DNA from: Blepharisma japonicum | Lineage: Eukaryota; Ciliophora; Heterotrichea; Heterotrichida; Blepharismidae | NCBI GenBank assembly: GCA_949751835.1 | Contig: CATKHK010000045.1 | Coordinates: forward strand, 186,001-250,000 | Reading direction: 5' to 3' | Length of the DNA: 64,000 nucleotides | Part shown: positions 49,442 to 59,949 of the stretch, in pieces | How the letters are laid out: every line of letters begins with the position of its first letter | Position numbering within the stretch: the stretch's first letter is position 1 | Position numbers and translations under genes: made by a program | Notes under the pieces: model-generated | The model's database searches: none | What the model saw: the letters and a program-made list of their open reading frames with translations, nothing else | What the model was told of the DNA's origin: nothing

Positions 49442-50041
49442 TTATCCGAAATTAACTTTTGCAGCTCTAAGGCGACTTGCTTGTTTATTCAAAATATTTG
49501 CCTTGATCGCTGTAGGAACATTTCCACTGGGATCATAGTTTAATACAAGTGTTGATTTTGTTGTATTCCCTGCTTGTGGTTCAAAAATGTATCCAGCCAT
49601 ATAATCTCCTCTGACATGCTTGGCATCAGTTGGAATATTTGGTAGATCAATGCTTCTTTCTATCAAATATGTCAAGTTTCCTTCAGTAAATGATTTGGTG
49701 ACATAAAGAAATTCACGATCATCAACAGGCCATTTGTTTTGAATTTGATATTTGATTAGTTTCACATCCCCTGATTGCTGCAATAATATTGCGTTTTTCA
49801 GATTATCCACCCACTGTCTAATATTATTGGAGTCTGAGAAAAATCTCACAAGGTTTTCAGGAGATGTGTTTATGGTTCCTGTTGATCTAGCTAATAAGGA
49901 ATTTCCTATAGTTGTGTTGTGGATTGATATATTATTGGTGTCTTCTATATGGTTCCAGCTTGCTGAGGCAAGTCTTGTCTTTATTTCGTTAAAAGTTTGT
50001 TCTAATAGTGTGTGAGCTCTTCCTGACCAGTCAAGATCCAT
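49442..50041 (-). CDS. START-domain lipid-binding protein
   Basis: 199 residues, no TGA. A stand-alone START domain: WNHIEDTNNISIH at the first strand, LLARSTGTINTSPENLVRFF, QNKWPVDDREFLYVTKSF (the conserved xxWPxxxRExxx block) and HVRGDYMAGYIFEP, ending with an alpha-helix. The hydrophobic C-terminal helix that caps the lipid cavity is present. There is no membrane anchor or targeting signal. Ligand unknown; by family a sterol, phospholipid or ceramide carrier. Confidence 0.9.
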   Translation of the reverse strand: MDLDWSGRAHTLLEQTFNEIKTRLASASWNHIEDTNNISIHNTTIGNSLLARSTGTINTSPENLVRFFSDSNNIRQWVDNLKNAILLQQSGDVKLIKYQIQNKWPVDDREFLYVTKSFTEGNLTYLIERSIDLPNIPTDAKHVRGDYMAGYIFEPQAGNTTKSTLVLNYDPSGNVPTAIKANILNKQASRLRAAKVNFG

Positions 50042-50367
50042 ATTTATTATTATCCATATTTTTAATTAAAGACTTCTGTTAAAATCATTAAAAAATCTGG
50101 CAAACATATATTTGTTTTTACCAGAATAGTAAAAATCAATTATTTTTATACTTGGTTCTTTTATAGTCGTTGCTTGATTATTTTAATATAATTAAAATTA
50201 ATGTTTGCATATCAAAGAGTATGCCATTGATGATAACAAAAATTATAAATTCTAAGAAAAATATAATTAATATAAAGTTTTATTTTTCATACATCTAAAC
50301 GACACTAATTTTAGTTGCTTAAATCAGAAATCCATTTCTTTCTATTGCCCACATTTTAAAAATTTAA
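50042..50367. other. 326-bp divergent promoter region
   Basis: A+T-rich space between two genes read away from each other. No motif, repeat or RNA gene is recognised. Confidence 0.6.
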
Positions 50368-51912
50368 ATGGGGAAAAAGATCTTTAAAGTTCACAAAAGG
50401 AGACTTATTTTTTTTATGAAGCCTAGCCCAGAGGCTACCAAACTTAAAAAGCTTGTATATGATCATGGAGGAATCTTGTACAAAGCAAATCGAAAACCAG
50501 AGTATATAGCTTTAGCACCTTATGAAATTGACTACCTTCTTCCACAAAATCAAAAATACCCGGTTTATTCATTTCGATTCATATATGATTCAATAAGAGA
50601 ACGAAAGTTGCTGAATATTGATAACTATGAACTGCGAAGCTTAGTTAGGAAACGTCTTCAATATACAAGGGAAGATGAACAAAAAATGATAGAATATGTA
50701 AAGACAACAATTGGAAATCCAAATAATAAAGATTTTTGGACAGGACTTGCAGATATAGGTATAAATCATAGTAATGAAAGTTTGAGATACCATTGGAGAA
50801 ATATAATGACAGGAAGAGAGAAAGCTGAAGCAGAAAAAATATCAAGTAGAAACTTAAAAATTAAATATGATATTATAAAGCCAGATGAAGCTGAAACTCC
50901 TAAGAAATCACAGTCTCAATTTGCTTTAGAGAGCTTAAAAAGTGAGCAAAATTTTCTCGATGAAAATGATAATAGAACTCCTAGTTTAGCGAAATGCTTT
51001 GAAAATCAGTTTAAAAGAAAAAGAGATATATCAGTTGAGGGTGAGAAAAAGATAAGAGAAATCTATAGCAGTGAAAACGAATCCTCTAAAATTTCCAAAA
51101 GTAAATCTGTCACAAAAGAGCTACGCACCCAAAATACTCAGGATATTGGTCGCGAAGAACCTGAAAGGATACAGCAAAGCCAAAACAGAATTCCAGGCAT
51201 TATATTAGATTCAAAAACTGAAAGAAATGATGAAATAGAAAGTATTTCAGTAACTCCAATCGCAAATAAGATTAGCCAAACTATTTTGTTTCACAGTTCA
51301 AATCAAGAAATTCAGATGCAAGAAAAATCCCAAATTATATGGCAGAAACCTGTTGAAAAGGAGAATATTCATCCAAATAAAAGCATCGAAAATCCAAGAA
51401 CTGAGAAAAAGGACTTTCATTCTTCCATACCTCTCCAGAGTTTAGCTTCAGAAGAGAAAATAAACCCTTATCCTGAAGAAAATCAAAGCAATAAAATTGA
51501 AATCAATAAAGCTATTCAGTCGGATTTGATGAGAAAAACATTTGAAAAAGCAAATATTCACCTTCCAACTTCAATTTTATACAATAGCCCACCAAAGATA
51601 AAAGAAACAGTCCAGTCTTATCAAATTCAGAAGGCAAGTGAGCAATATGATCTTCATGATATGTTTCCCAAAAAAGAGGACTTTCTTGTTACATTTAATA
51701 CTCACTCTCGAACGGTTCATGATTTGAGACCACTAAGACTTCTCTCAACTGATTACGACATAGATAATCAATTTTTAAAATTAGTAAAGTTGTGCCAAAA
51801 AATAAGCAAAAAACATCTCACTGAAAAAGAAGTAATTTCAGCGCTTGAATCTAAGGATGGGGTGGTCGCTGACACAGTTTCGTATTTTTTAGCTCAAAAA
51901 GTTGTTATGTAA
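50368..51912 (+). CDS. RAP1: RAP1 (TERF2IP)-like telomere protein
   Basis: 514 residues in one frame, no TGA. An N-terminal BRCT-like domain (about 10-90) carries FFMKPSPEATKLKKLVYDHG, closely parallel to the RAP1 sequence FYVRPSPAKRRLSTLILHGG. A Myb domain (about 95-150) has YTREDEQKMIEYVKTT and SLRYHWRNIM, with the W-x(n)-W helix layout of RAP1. A long disordered linker follows. The last ~50 residues (QFLKLVKLCQKISKKHLTEK, then EVISALESKDGVVADTVSYF) match the RAP1 C-terminal (RCT) domain. All three RAP1 domains are present in order. By family it binds a shelterin-type partner through RCT, or telomeric DNA through Myb. Tryptophan use is low and no intron is seen. Confidence 0.82.
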   Translation: MGKKIFKVHKRRLIFFMKPSPEATKLKKLVYDHGGILYKANRKPEYIALAPYEIDYLLPQNQKYPVYSFRFIYDSIRERKLLNIDNYELRSLVRKRLQYTREDEQKMIEYVKTTIGNPNNKDFWTGLADIGINHSNESLRYHWRNIMTGREKAEAEKISSRNLKIKYDIIKPDEAETPKKSQSQFALESLKSEQNFLDENDNRTPSLAKCFENQFKRKRDISVEGEKKIREIYSSENESSKISKSKSVTKELRTQNTQDIGREEPERIQQSQNRIPGIILDSKTERNDEIESISVTPIANKISQTILFHSSNQEIQMQEKSQIIWQKPVEKENIHPNKSIENPRTEKKDFHSSIPLQSLASEEKINPYPEENQSNKIEINKAIQSDLMRKTFEKANIHLPTSILYNSPPKIKETVQSYQIQKASEQYDLHDMFPKKEDFLVTFNTHSRTVHDLRPLRLLSTDYDIDNQFLKLVKLCQKISKKHLTEKEVISALESKDGVVADTVSYFLAQKVVM

Positions 51913-52108
51913 ATTAATAAAACTTTTTGCTAAATTATATTTTTAATATACTTAATTTTCAGAATTAAAATAACCTATCAAACTCCTCAATGTTTCCAAG
52001 GATGATTAATTAAAAGAAAGCCTAACATTGTGATGAAGATAAGCGCAGAAAAATATATCGAAACTAAGGTATCGTAATTGAACATAAACTTAATTAATGT
52101 TAAAATAG

Positions 52109-54205
52109 TTAATATCTTGGCCGATTAACTGAAAGCGAATTATAAAGTCTACAGTAGTTACATTGAGTATCTGATAAAAGATTACATCTCCCGCAACTGC
52201 AAACCCAAAACATTTTCAAACAGCTTTCACAAATAGTTGGAAAATCTATATCTTTTCTATTGCAAAATGGACAACAGCCATTATAGCTTGATTGCTCAAT
52301 CCTATTTTTGCAATAATTGCATAATCAATTCATTAGTATTTTATTGCATTTACAGCAAAATTTTATTTGATTTTGAGAAGCTGATTCTCAGCGATTATTA
52401 TAACCTTTTGTCCTTACTCTACAATCAAGGCAAATTTTCAAATTAGATGTCTGTTTTCCACATTTTTCACATCTATCAACAGAGTCTTCTTTTTTATTCC
52501 TACAATTTTTGCACATAGAAGCTCTTGAAGAGTTTGGAGTGGCACAATATTTGCATTTTCAATATTGATCTAACCTTGGATTTTTGCACCTGCTGCAGAT
52601 AGTTGAATTTATTGAATTTTCAGCGCTGCATATCATGCAGCTTCAAACATGTGGAGATGAAACATGCTCGAGCTTTTTTTGGTCGCAAGATTCGCAAATG
52701 GAGGAATTAATGTCATTTATAAAGGTGCAGCTTTTGCAAACTCAGCCAGTTTCTCCAGTCTTGAGAGAGCTGCATCTGCTGCAGAGACTTCAATTGATCT
52801 CATTTTCGCTTCCACATTTGCAAGTTCACTTTTTTTTTTCAGGAATTTGATATACAATTTGATTGGGAGGCTCCTGACTTATCGCACGTGTAATTGGGGT
52901 TGGTGTGGGCTCATGATTTATATTTGGTTCTTTTGATTCTTCTTCAAGTTCATCAAATAGGCAATTTCTTTCAAGCTCCAAAAGTTTTGAATTTGATAAC
53001 TCATAACTATCTCTTAAATTTGAGATTTCATAAAATAACCCTACAGGATATTGCTTTGAGTTTATCATATCTTCAATAAAATCTTCTCATCTTCCTTCAC
53101 CAATAATTGATTCTTTGTCATCATCACATTTATATCATTGATTTCTCCTTTTATTGCGAAAACAATATATATAGTGCCCAAGCCCATAAATTATCATGCT
53201 GTGAAGAGTATAGAATTGTCGATTTAAATTGGCATAAACTGATTCTACACTAATAGAACAAGATATACTTGTAATAACTTTCAAAATATCAAGTCTTTTC
53301 TGATAATACCCATTTCATACTAATTGAAATATCAAAAATTGCGGGCTTGTTCTCAATCTCAATTCCTTTGCTGAAGAATTATATCTACAATTTTCTCTAT
53401 CTCCAGCACATTTTTTAACAGCATTATCCCTTCATTGCGCTTTAATAAAATCTGCCAATCTAAATTTAAAGGGTATAATGCTAGAGTTTCTCGCAAAATT
53501 ATTGATTTCTTCCATATCAACCCTCATAAGAATACTCGAATCGATTTTTTTACTTTCTTCTAGTATATCATTGACATAAAACGGATGTGAAAAAGTGCAA
53601 TAATCCCATTGTGTAATACTTTCAGCTTGACAACCACAAATTAATTTTTCTTCAATTATAAAATCACATGCGAAATGTGAAGGACATTTTGGTTCACACA
53701 GAATATTTGAAGCATTCATGGAGTCGTTATGAATATAGGCACTGTGCATGGTATTTAATATTTCAATTAAAGCTTCCATGCTATCTGCTGACGAATTAAG
53801 CTTAAATTCGCCTGACTCAATATGTAGATTAGCAAAATTACTTCTAAGTTCGCTTGCATCAAAATTTACTCTGTTAGATTTTCTTGACATTTCATTAATT
53901 TCTTCAAAAATTTTCTTAAGGCCACAAAGAATGCATCAGTGGTTCCGATTTGAGGGGCAATGCAAACCACATCCTAAGATATTTTCTTTTATAGGTGTGA
54001 TATGCCATCTAAATAAGATTTACAATGCTTGCAGAGCTGCATTTAAAAAACAATTCATATCTCCAAGATTATTTTTAAAGCCTATTGATGCTTCGATATC
54101 TTTCTGAATTATAGTATCACCCAAGTGCTTTAATCATTGTCCACAATATTTTTGATGTTGATCGCCAGAAAAAATTGGTCTTTTGCAATAACAACAACTT
54201 TTCAT
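52109..54205 (-). CDS. USP deubiquitinase fused to a tandem zinc-finger array
   Basis: 693 residues after removing intron 54009-54023 (GTAAATCTTATTTAG). A USP catalytic domain fills about 40-375. The Cys box GFKNNLGDMNCFLNAALQ puts the catalytic Cys at 52; NHWCILCGLKKIFEEI follows; the His box YGLGHYIYCFR (His about 339) is followed by WYKCDDDK with the third catalytic residue. The Cys box resembles the USP53/54 and plant type (xxxNCFLN). From 455 to the end there are eight C2C2 fingers. Five fit the RanBP2/NZF pattern W-x-C-x1-2-C-x3-N-x6-C-x2-C, and the second (WVCKSCTFINDINSSICESC) has the Thr-Phe pair of ubiquitin-binding NZFs. Four of the five signature Trp are TGA. By family it removes ubiquitin; the finger array may choose chain type or substrate. 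Intact open frame. Confidence 0.9.
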
Positions 54206-54418
54206 TTAATTATTTATATACTAAATAATTTAATTGCTTTTAAAAGAGTAAGCATTTTACATTTATAGATATGATTTATTTTTATTTAAAATTTAAATCA
54301 AAAAAATAGTTTAAATTAATCATTTCATGTTTATATTATTAGAAAGCTGTCGAAAATATAAATTTTGAAATTTATGATTGAACTGTTTTTAAGCCATTTT
54401 TAAAAATATTTACGAAAT

Positions 54419-54844
54419 TTACTTTACTAACTGTAGCTGCTGAGAGAGAATATTATTTCTTCCTTCCCAATTTGCTCCAATAACCCATTCATTTCTGATT
54501 CGTTGGGGCATACCCATAAACTCAACAAAAAATTGGCTATTTGTTGCACAGTCAGTTCTGACGAGATCTTGCAAATATCGTTCCAAATCTTCCTTTCTTT
54601 TATTTATTTCTTCTGGTTTCAATTTTTTGAACACTTGCTTCCAGATCAGTTGTCCAGGAAAGTGAGGAAGTGGCTTGCTTAAAACCCTTCTCATGAGTTT
54701 CATAACTTGATGGAGTTCTAACAGCTCAGAATATCTTTTCTCTATAGTGTTTCGTCATTCTCCGAATACGATCTCTATAGTGTAGAGAATATAATTTTTA
54801 TTCCCAACTTTTGCTTCTCTAAACCCTGGAATACTTATTTCCAT
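54419..54844 (-). CDS. Single-domain PX protein
   Basis: 141 residues. The whole protein is a PX domain: FREAKVGNKNYILYTIEIVF, then RYSELLELHQVM, the LPHFPGQLIWKQ proline loop and the RKEDLERYLQDLV helix. One in-frame TGA encodes Trp in FGEWRNTIEKRYSE, so a standard-code reading would cut off the first 40 residues. By family it binds phosphoinositides, usually PI3P on endosomes. There is no other domain. The RYSE arginine that contacts the 3-phosphate is present. Confidence 0.9.
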
Positions 54845-55674
54845 TAATATATTTGTAATTTATGTCCCTATTAGATTGTATCAATTTTTTGAATTTGCTG
54901 GTTTCATATTGATCCATTTTGATCAACACCATTTAGTTGTTTATTTGATTAACTTAAATTCCTAATATGTGGCTATCTAATATTTATAAGTAAATAAGAT
55001 TATTCTATAAATTAAATTTTATTTATGAGTTATTTATAATTTAAGGATAAAATAGTTACCCTCAATTGTTTTGATTATTAAGAGTTTCTCATCTTATGTG
55101 AAAAATGCTTTCATTTTACACCAAGAGTGTTAGGTTCAATGATTTTCAATAAATTAAAATTAAAAACATTGAAGATTAGAAGTCTTATCAAGTTCATGCC
55201 AAGATTAAGTAAAATATCTTTAGAATTATCCTCTGTAGTTAAGTTGAGACAAGTACCATTGCATCTTTATTTTATCTGAGAATCTAGCTCGGCAAATTTA
55301 GTAACTTGAGCAATTAAGAACTGATATTATGTGATATATTGTAGTTTACCCTTGACTTATTTAGAGTCAAAATAATTTTCTATCTTCGAGTACTTTAATG
55401 GAATTTTTATTTTGATCCTTTAGCGAATTAAAGATAAAGATTTTACATATCAACTTTTGCAAATGCATTCCAAGCATTACTCCGCAACAATGAAAATTAT
55501 CAATTAGCATAAATTATGAGCTATATTTATATTTATGGACACTAGCATCTTTTAATTATTAGTAGTTTCTTAAATGTTGCGATAATTCTGTTAAGTCTTG
55601 CGTAAATATTTTATGTAATCGATAGCTAACAATCAAAAATAATCAATCGAGTCCCATTGCAGTATAAATGAGAA
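54845..55674. other. 830-bp divergent intergenic region
   Basis: Between the PX gene and the PRL phosphatase, which point away from each other. TAA/TAG occur in all frames at about the density expected for A+T-rich DNA. A short inverted repeat lies at 54909-54926 (TTGATC, 6-nt loop, GATCAA). No gene or RNA recognised. Confidence 0.55.
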
Positions 55675-56203
55675 ATGATTAACAAACCTTCATTGATTTC
55701 GAGCGGAGGCTTAAAATTTATTGTGATGGATGCACCTTCCGACGAAAATGCAGAAATTTATGCTGAAGAACTAGAACATTTAGGAGTGGTTCATTTAGCT
55801 AGAACATGTGAGGGAATGTACGATGATAGAGTTTTCGAAGAGCGAGGAATTGAAATCCATGTAAGAAACTAAGTAGAAATTGAATTTTACTGATGGATCA
55901 GCTCCTCCTAAAGCAGTAATACTCAAGTGGCTCAGTCTGGTAAAGAACACATTTTTTGAGAATGGAAAAATTAAGGTCACACAAGGAAAATCGCCATGCA
56001 TAGCCGTACATTGTCTGGCTGGGCTGGGAAGGGCTCCTGTGTTAGTAGCTATCGCTCTGATCGAAGCTGGTTTGGATCCGAATCACGCAGTTAGTCTAAT
56101 CAGAAAACATAGGCAAGGAGCCCTTAATTTTTATCAGATAAAATTCCTCAACTCTTACAAAAAAATTGGTGTCTATAGACCATCCTGCTGTGTGCTTCTA
56201 TAA
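55675..56203 (+). CDS. PTP4A: PRL-type (PTP4A) prenylated protein phosphatase
   Basis: 170 residues after removing intron 55861-55876 (GTAAGAAACTAAGTAG). Exon 1 opens MINKPSLISSGGLKFIVMDA. The catalytic P-loop is HCLAGLGRAPVLVA, the CX5R motif with the Ala-Pro that typifies PRLs. The C-terminus RPSCCVLL ends in CVLL, a CAAX box with Leu at X, so geranylgeranylation rather than farnesylation is likely. Family members bind CNNM magnesium transporters or dephosphorylate phospholipids at the plasma membrane and endosomes. Length (~170) fits the family. Confidence 0.93.
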
Positions 56204-56248
56204 ACTGGCAAACAGTTTAGATTAACTTAAGGAATTATAACAATATAT

Positions 56249-57140
56249 TTATTGTAAAGCTTGTTCAAATTCTTCAAAGGAAATCTCAATTTTGGATTCC
56301 CCAGTAATTTCTTCAACTTTTGAAAATGAAAAGTTTACAAGATCAGTAAAATTAGTCTTGCTGCGTTTTTTCTTTGAAGCCATGCTTAATGCAATTTCAA
56401 GGCCTACTTTGTCTAATAAATTTCTTCTGCGGATATCGACAAATCGAAAGAAGACTAATTTTATAATTACATAAAAGAAGCTGCATGGTGATATTGGCCC
56501 TGAATTCAGGATCTTGAGCTAAAATAGTTGAGTATTCCATAATAAACTTCTGGAACTCTTCTATACACCTCGTGAAATCAGATAAATTGACTCATAACGT
56601 ATCTTGAATATTGCACATTGCTATATCTAGCATCCGTAATGACGATATCGAGCAGTCCAGAAAAAATTGTTTAATATTCGACTTGTGTATTTCATGAGTT
56701 CCATTATGCACTCTTGCGCCTTCTTGGGTGCGGTGGATAGAAAACAAGTACAAAAAGTTTTTCCTGATTAAATCATATTCTTCATCACTGTCTGACTATG
56801 TTTTACATAATTTATTTTTCTGTTTTCAGCCTATATCGTCAATGCTATTTAATCCTAATTTTATTTCGTCTGAACTGGTGAGCTTGAAAGGGTCAGATAA
56901 AGCTTGCATGAGTGGCGGTGAGCTGCAATTATTGAAATTTCGACTGCTACGGCTAGATCTAAATGATCGACGATATAATTCTGGGATATCTGTAAATAAA
57001 ATAGATTTAGTTGGTCTTCTGGATACGCGATATTTAACTAATTGTATATAGAAGCACCTGAGTATTGAAAGCTTGATAGAGTCATCCCTTAAATCTTCTA
57101 AGGACATATAGAGGTTTTCTTTAAGTAAGCCTAGATCCAT
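56249..57140 (-). CDS. Unrecognised protein, two mini-introns
   Basis: 286 residues from MDLGLLKENLYMSL. Introns 56792-56806 (15 nt, ends GTCAG) and 56455-56470 (16 nt, GTAATTATAAAATTAG) must be removed to join the frame. TGA codons encode Trp (DDIGWKQKN; DTLWVNLSD). An Arg/Ser-rich patch near 75-85 (SFRSSRSSRNF) interrupts two helical parts; the C-terminal half is helical and hydrophobic, ending in an acidic tail (FEEFEQALQ). The order of exons is firm because each splice keeps the frame open, but I recognise no family. Confidence 0.75.
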
Positions 57141-57338
57141 TGTTGATATAATTGGTTTTTATGAGATGAAAAATAAAAGTAGATATACAAAAATGTGCAT
57201 AACAATGGTTTATATTATGGATTAGGCACAAAAAAATTTATTGGCCTGAGAATAGACTTTTAAATAAGCGTTAGATGGTTAGAATTAATTTAAATATTAA
57301 TGAATAATGTTTATTTATTGAGTCAAAATTTGTATTAA

Positions 57339-58877
57339 TTATTGAACAGGTTTCACATTATCGTACTTCATTTTATGCCTTCGGAGATTCTCGTATGCTT
57401 TAGTGTGAGCTTTCAAACTGATTTTATTAGAAATTGTTTGCGAATTATAGCCGTTAACCCTAACAAAAAGTGGATTTTCTGTTTTATTTGGAGTCTCACC
57501 ATCTTTATCTGAACTGCTTACATCAGAGCTTCTTTCATGCTGCTTTATAAGGTTTTTCAGTGAGTTTTTTTCTTTTTTATAGCGAAAATCTTCTAAATTT
57601 TGATTTTCCACCGAATTTGTATGCTCTCTTGTTGTGCTTATATGCTTAAGTCATTTCCTTACGCTATTTTGGATAATTCTTGCACTTTTATCTCTTATAG
57701 TTAAAATTCTATCGGATGATGCTTGAGAATCCAAAGACTCTAAGTCCATTGCTTTTAAAGGTTTGCAAACTTCTTCGAACTTGCATAGCTGTCTCTTAAG
57801 ACTTTCAATTTTTTCGCTAATTGAAGTAATTCTATCCATTTCTGGCTTCGGGGATTCCGGTTTTTTTATAAGTGAACCTTCGCTTGAAGCTTGAGAATTT
57901 TTTTCACTTGTAGACTGCTTTTGAAGAATCCTGATTTTCCTTCCAGATTTCGATTTTAATACTTTTCCGTCAGGCTCTTTTGGCTTGAATTTTTTTAGTC
58001 CTTCAGTCATCCTTGGTGATGGTTTTAATTTCTTTTGGCTGCCAACTTTCACAGCCCAACTATCGTCACCTTTAGAATAGTCGCAAGATCCTCCTTTAGC
58101 TACGCTGATTTCAGCACGTGTTGGCTTTATTTTTGGATTTGATGAAGACTCAGACGCTTTTTGGCTCTTATGAATCATTTTTTGTGAATTTAAGTGGTCG
58201 AAATTCTGAGCAGAAGTTTTCGATTTTATTCTGAAATTCGGCATAATTTTCTCAGCTTTTGGGATTTTTTTGTATCTTAAGCAAGCATCGTTATAGTTAT
58301 TTTTGATATATTCGACTAAAGATTCGTTAGGCGATAAATTGCAGCTTGCTAAGTCATGACTCATTTTTAAGTTGTCAAGCCCTTCTATAATTCCCAGCTG
58401 AAGCTGTTCAGAACCGATATTGTAATATGCAATTATCACTGTTGAAGAGTTGTTTTCGTTATTTTCTTGAAGGGTTTTTAAGGCCTTTTGTGCATGAGCG
58501 AGCGATTCCTTATGAAATCCAAATGAAGATTCAATTGCACTGATATTCAAATAAGTGCTAGCAATTTCTTTGTAGCCTGATGATAATGAGGAGGCAACCT
58601 CCAAAGCTTCATTGAGAATTTCTTTGGCTTGCTTTATGCTGTTTATTCTCATATAAGCACAGCTTAAATTGTTGAGTGTTGTTAACTTGAGAAGATGGTT
58701 GCTATTTGATGGAAGATTTTTTGTAATCTTATAGGCTTTTTGAAGTAGGTCTAAGCCAAGCTCGAGGTTATTTGATTTCATGCATTCAACTGCGAGTTTA
58801 TTGTAATTAAAGGCGACTGCTTGGCTCTAATTATAAATTACGCCTAAAGCTGAATCAACTAATCTTTTATTTGACAT
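57339..58877 (-). CDS. TPR protein with IQ motif and Ser-rich tail
   Basis: 507 residues after removing intron 58827-58841 (GTAATTTATAATTAG), which adds a first exon MSNKRLVDSALG. Three to four TPR-like repeats (about 20-150: LNNLSCAYMRINSIKQAKEI, STYLNISAIESSFGFHKES, AYYNIGSEQLQLGIIEG) are followed by a basic, Ser/Lys-rich disordered region. An IQ-like motif is seen near 400 (SARIIQNSVRKWLKH; its Trp is TGA), which suggests calmodulin binding. Similar TPR-plus-IQ proteins are numerous in ciliates. The C-terminal 90 residues are basic and charged. Confidence 0.85.
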
Positions 58878-59186
58878 TTTATTATGCATTTTGAATATGA
58901 TATATTATCTTTAAGCATTTTCTCTTGTATTTATGTGTTTCAAAATCCATTTTGAAAGCTCAAAACTATTTCTGAGTTAAAAAGAATTGAAATGTAGCAT
59001 TTTTGGTATGCATTTCAACTAGTTTAGATAATTCAAATTTTACAGCATCTAATAGATATTTATTATTTAAAAAATACACCAATAGTTTGTTGAATTAGTT
59101 GAAAATAAAAATCTTTATTAGTTAGCAGAATTCATTAACTTCTATTCTGTAATCGATTTTGATTTTAATATCATAATTTACAAGAA
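58878..59186. other. 309-bp divergent promoter region
   Basis: A+T-rich region between the TPR gene and the VAMP7-like gene, which are read in opposite directions away from it. No site or RNA gene recognised. Confidence 0.6.
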
Positions 59187-59852
59187 ATGTCATCAATTAT
59201 ATATGCTCTTGTAGCAAACGACAATAATCCTACACCTCTTGCTGAAGTTTCTCTAGCTGAAGGCAATTTTCAACTGATGGCTCTAAAAATACTTCAAAAA
59301 ATAAAGCCAAACTCCTCAATATCATATTCCTATGAAGATAAATATATTTTTCATTATCACAATGATTCTGGCTTCACATATCTATGTATGACAGATGCTG
59401 CGTTCTCAAATAGAGCTACTTATAATTTCTTATTCGACCTAAAAGAAAAATTCCAGGCAAAGTTTGGTGAAGAAGCTCAGAAAGCTATTGGATTTTCTGC
59501 CAGCAAGCAATTCGAAGATGTAATGAAGCAAAGAATGGAATTTTTTAACACAGATCCTAATGCAGATAAACTAAAGGTTGTTAGACAAACGCTAGATAAG
59601 ACAAGAGACGTTATGATTGAAAATATCGATAAAGTTCTTGCCCGAGGAGATAAAATTGAGCTTTTGGTTAGCAAAACAGCATACATGAGTGATCAAGCAG
59701 TTACCCTGAGGAAAACCTCTACAAGAGTCAAAAGGCATATGTGGTGAAAAAACTTCAAACTCAGTTTGATTATTATTGCAATTTTGTTAGTGGTGATAGG
59801 CTTTATTGTTTTACTTGCATGTGGTGGGTTTACTTTTCCTAATTGCAGTTAA
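59187..59852 (+). CDS. VAMP7: VAMP7-like longin R-SNARE
   Basis: 221 residues. Longin domain at about 1-110 (MSSIIYALVANDNN; FTYLCMTDAAFSNRATYNFL). R-SNARE motif at about 125-185 with the zero-layer arginine in VLARGDKIELLVSK. After RHMWWKNFKL, where the second Trp is TGA, comes a C-terminal membrane anchor (LSLIIIAILLVVIGFIVLL), then a short tail with cysteines. The longin-SNARE-anchor order fixes the family. By family it works in late endosome/lysosome or contractile-vacuole fusion. A standard-code reading would lose the membrane anchor. Confidence 0.95.
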
Positions 59853-59949
59853 TATTAATAAATCTTAGAATATATAAAATCCAAAGAAAACTCTTCATAT
59901 TTTAAATTTCTAGATTTTATGTAAAAATATGCTGCTCATATAAATTATC

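Noticed and set aside
52584-52936. Plus-strand frames over the zinc-finger array
   Set aside because: They are antisense shadows; the minus strand gives the Cys/Trp pattern of eight fingers.
55061-55600. A gene with TAA and TAG read as Gln
   Set aside because: It reads as protein if all stops are sense, but the number of TAA/TAG is what A+T-rich DNA gives by chance.
56728-57051. Plus-strand frame at 56.7-57.0 kb
   Set aside because: The minus-strand gene explains this region better once two mini-introns are removed.
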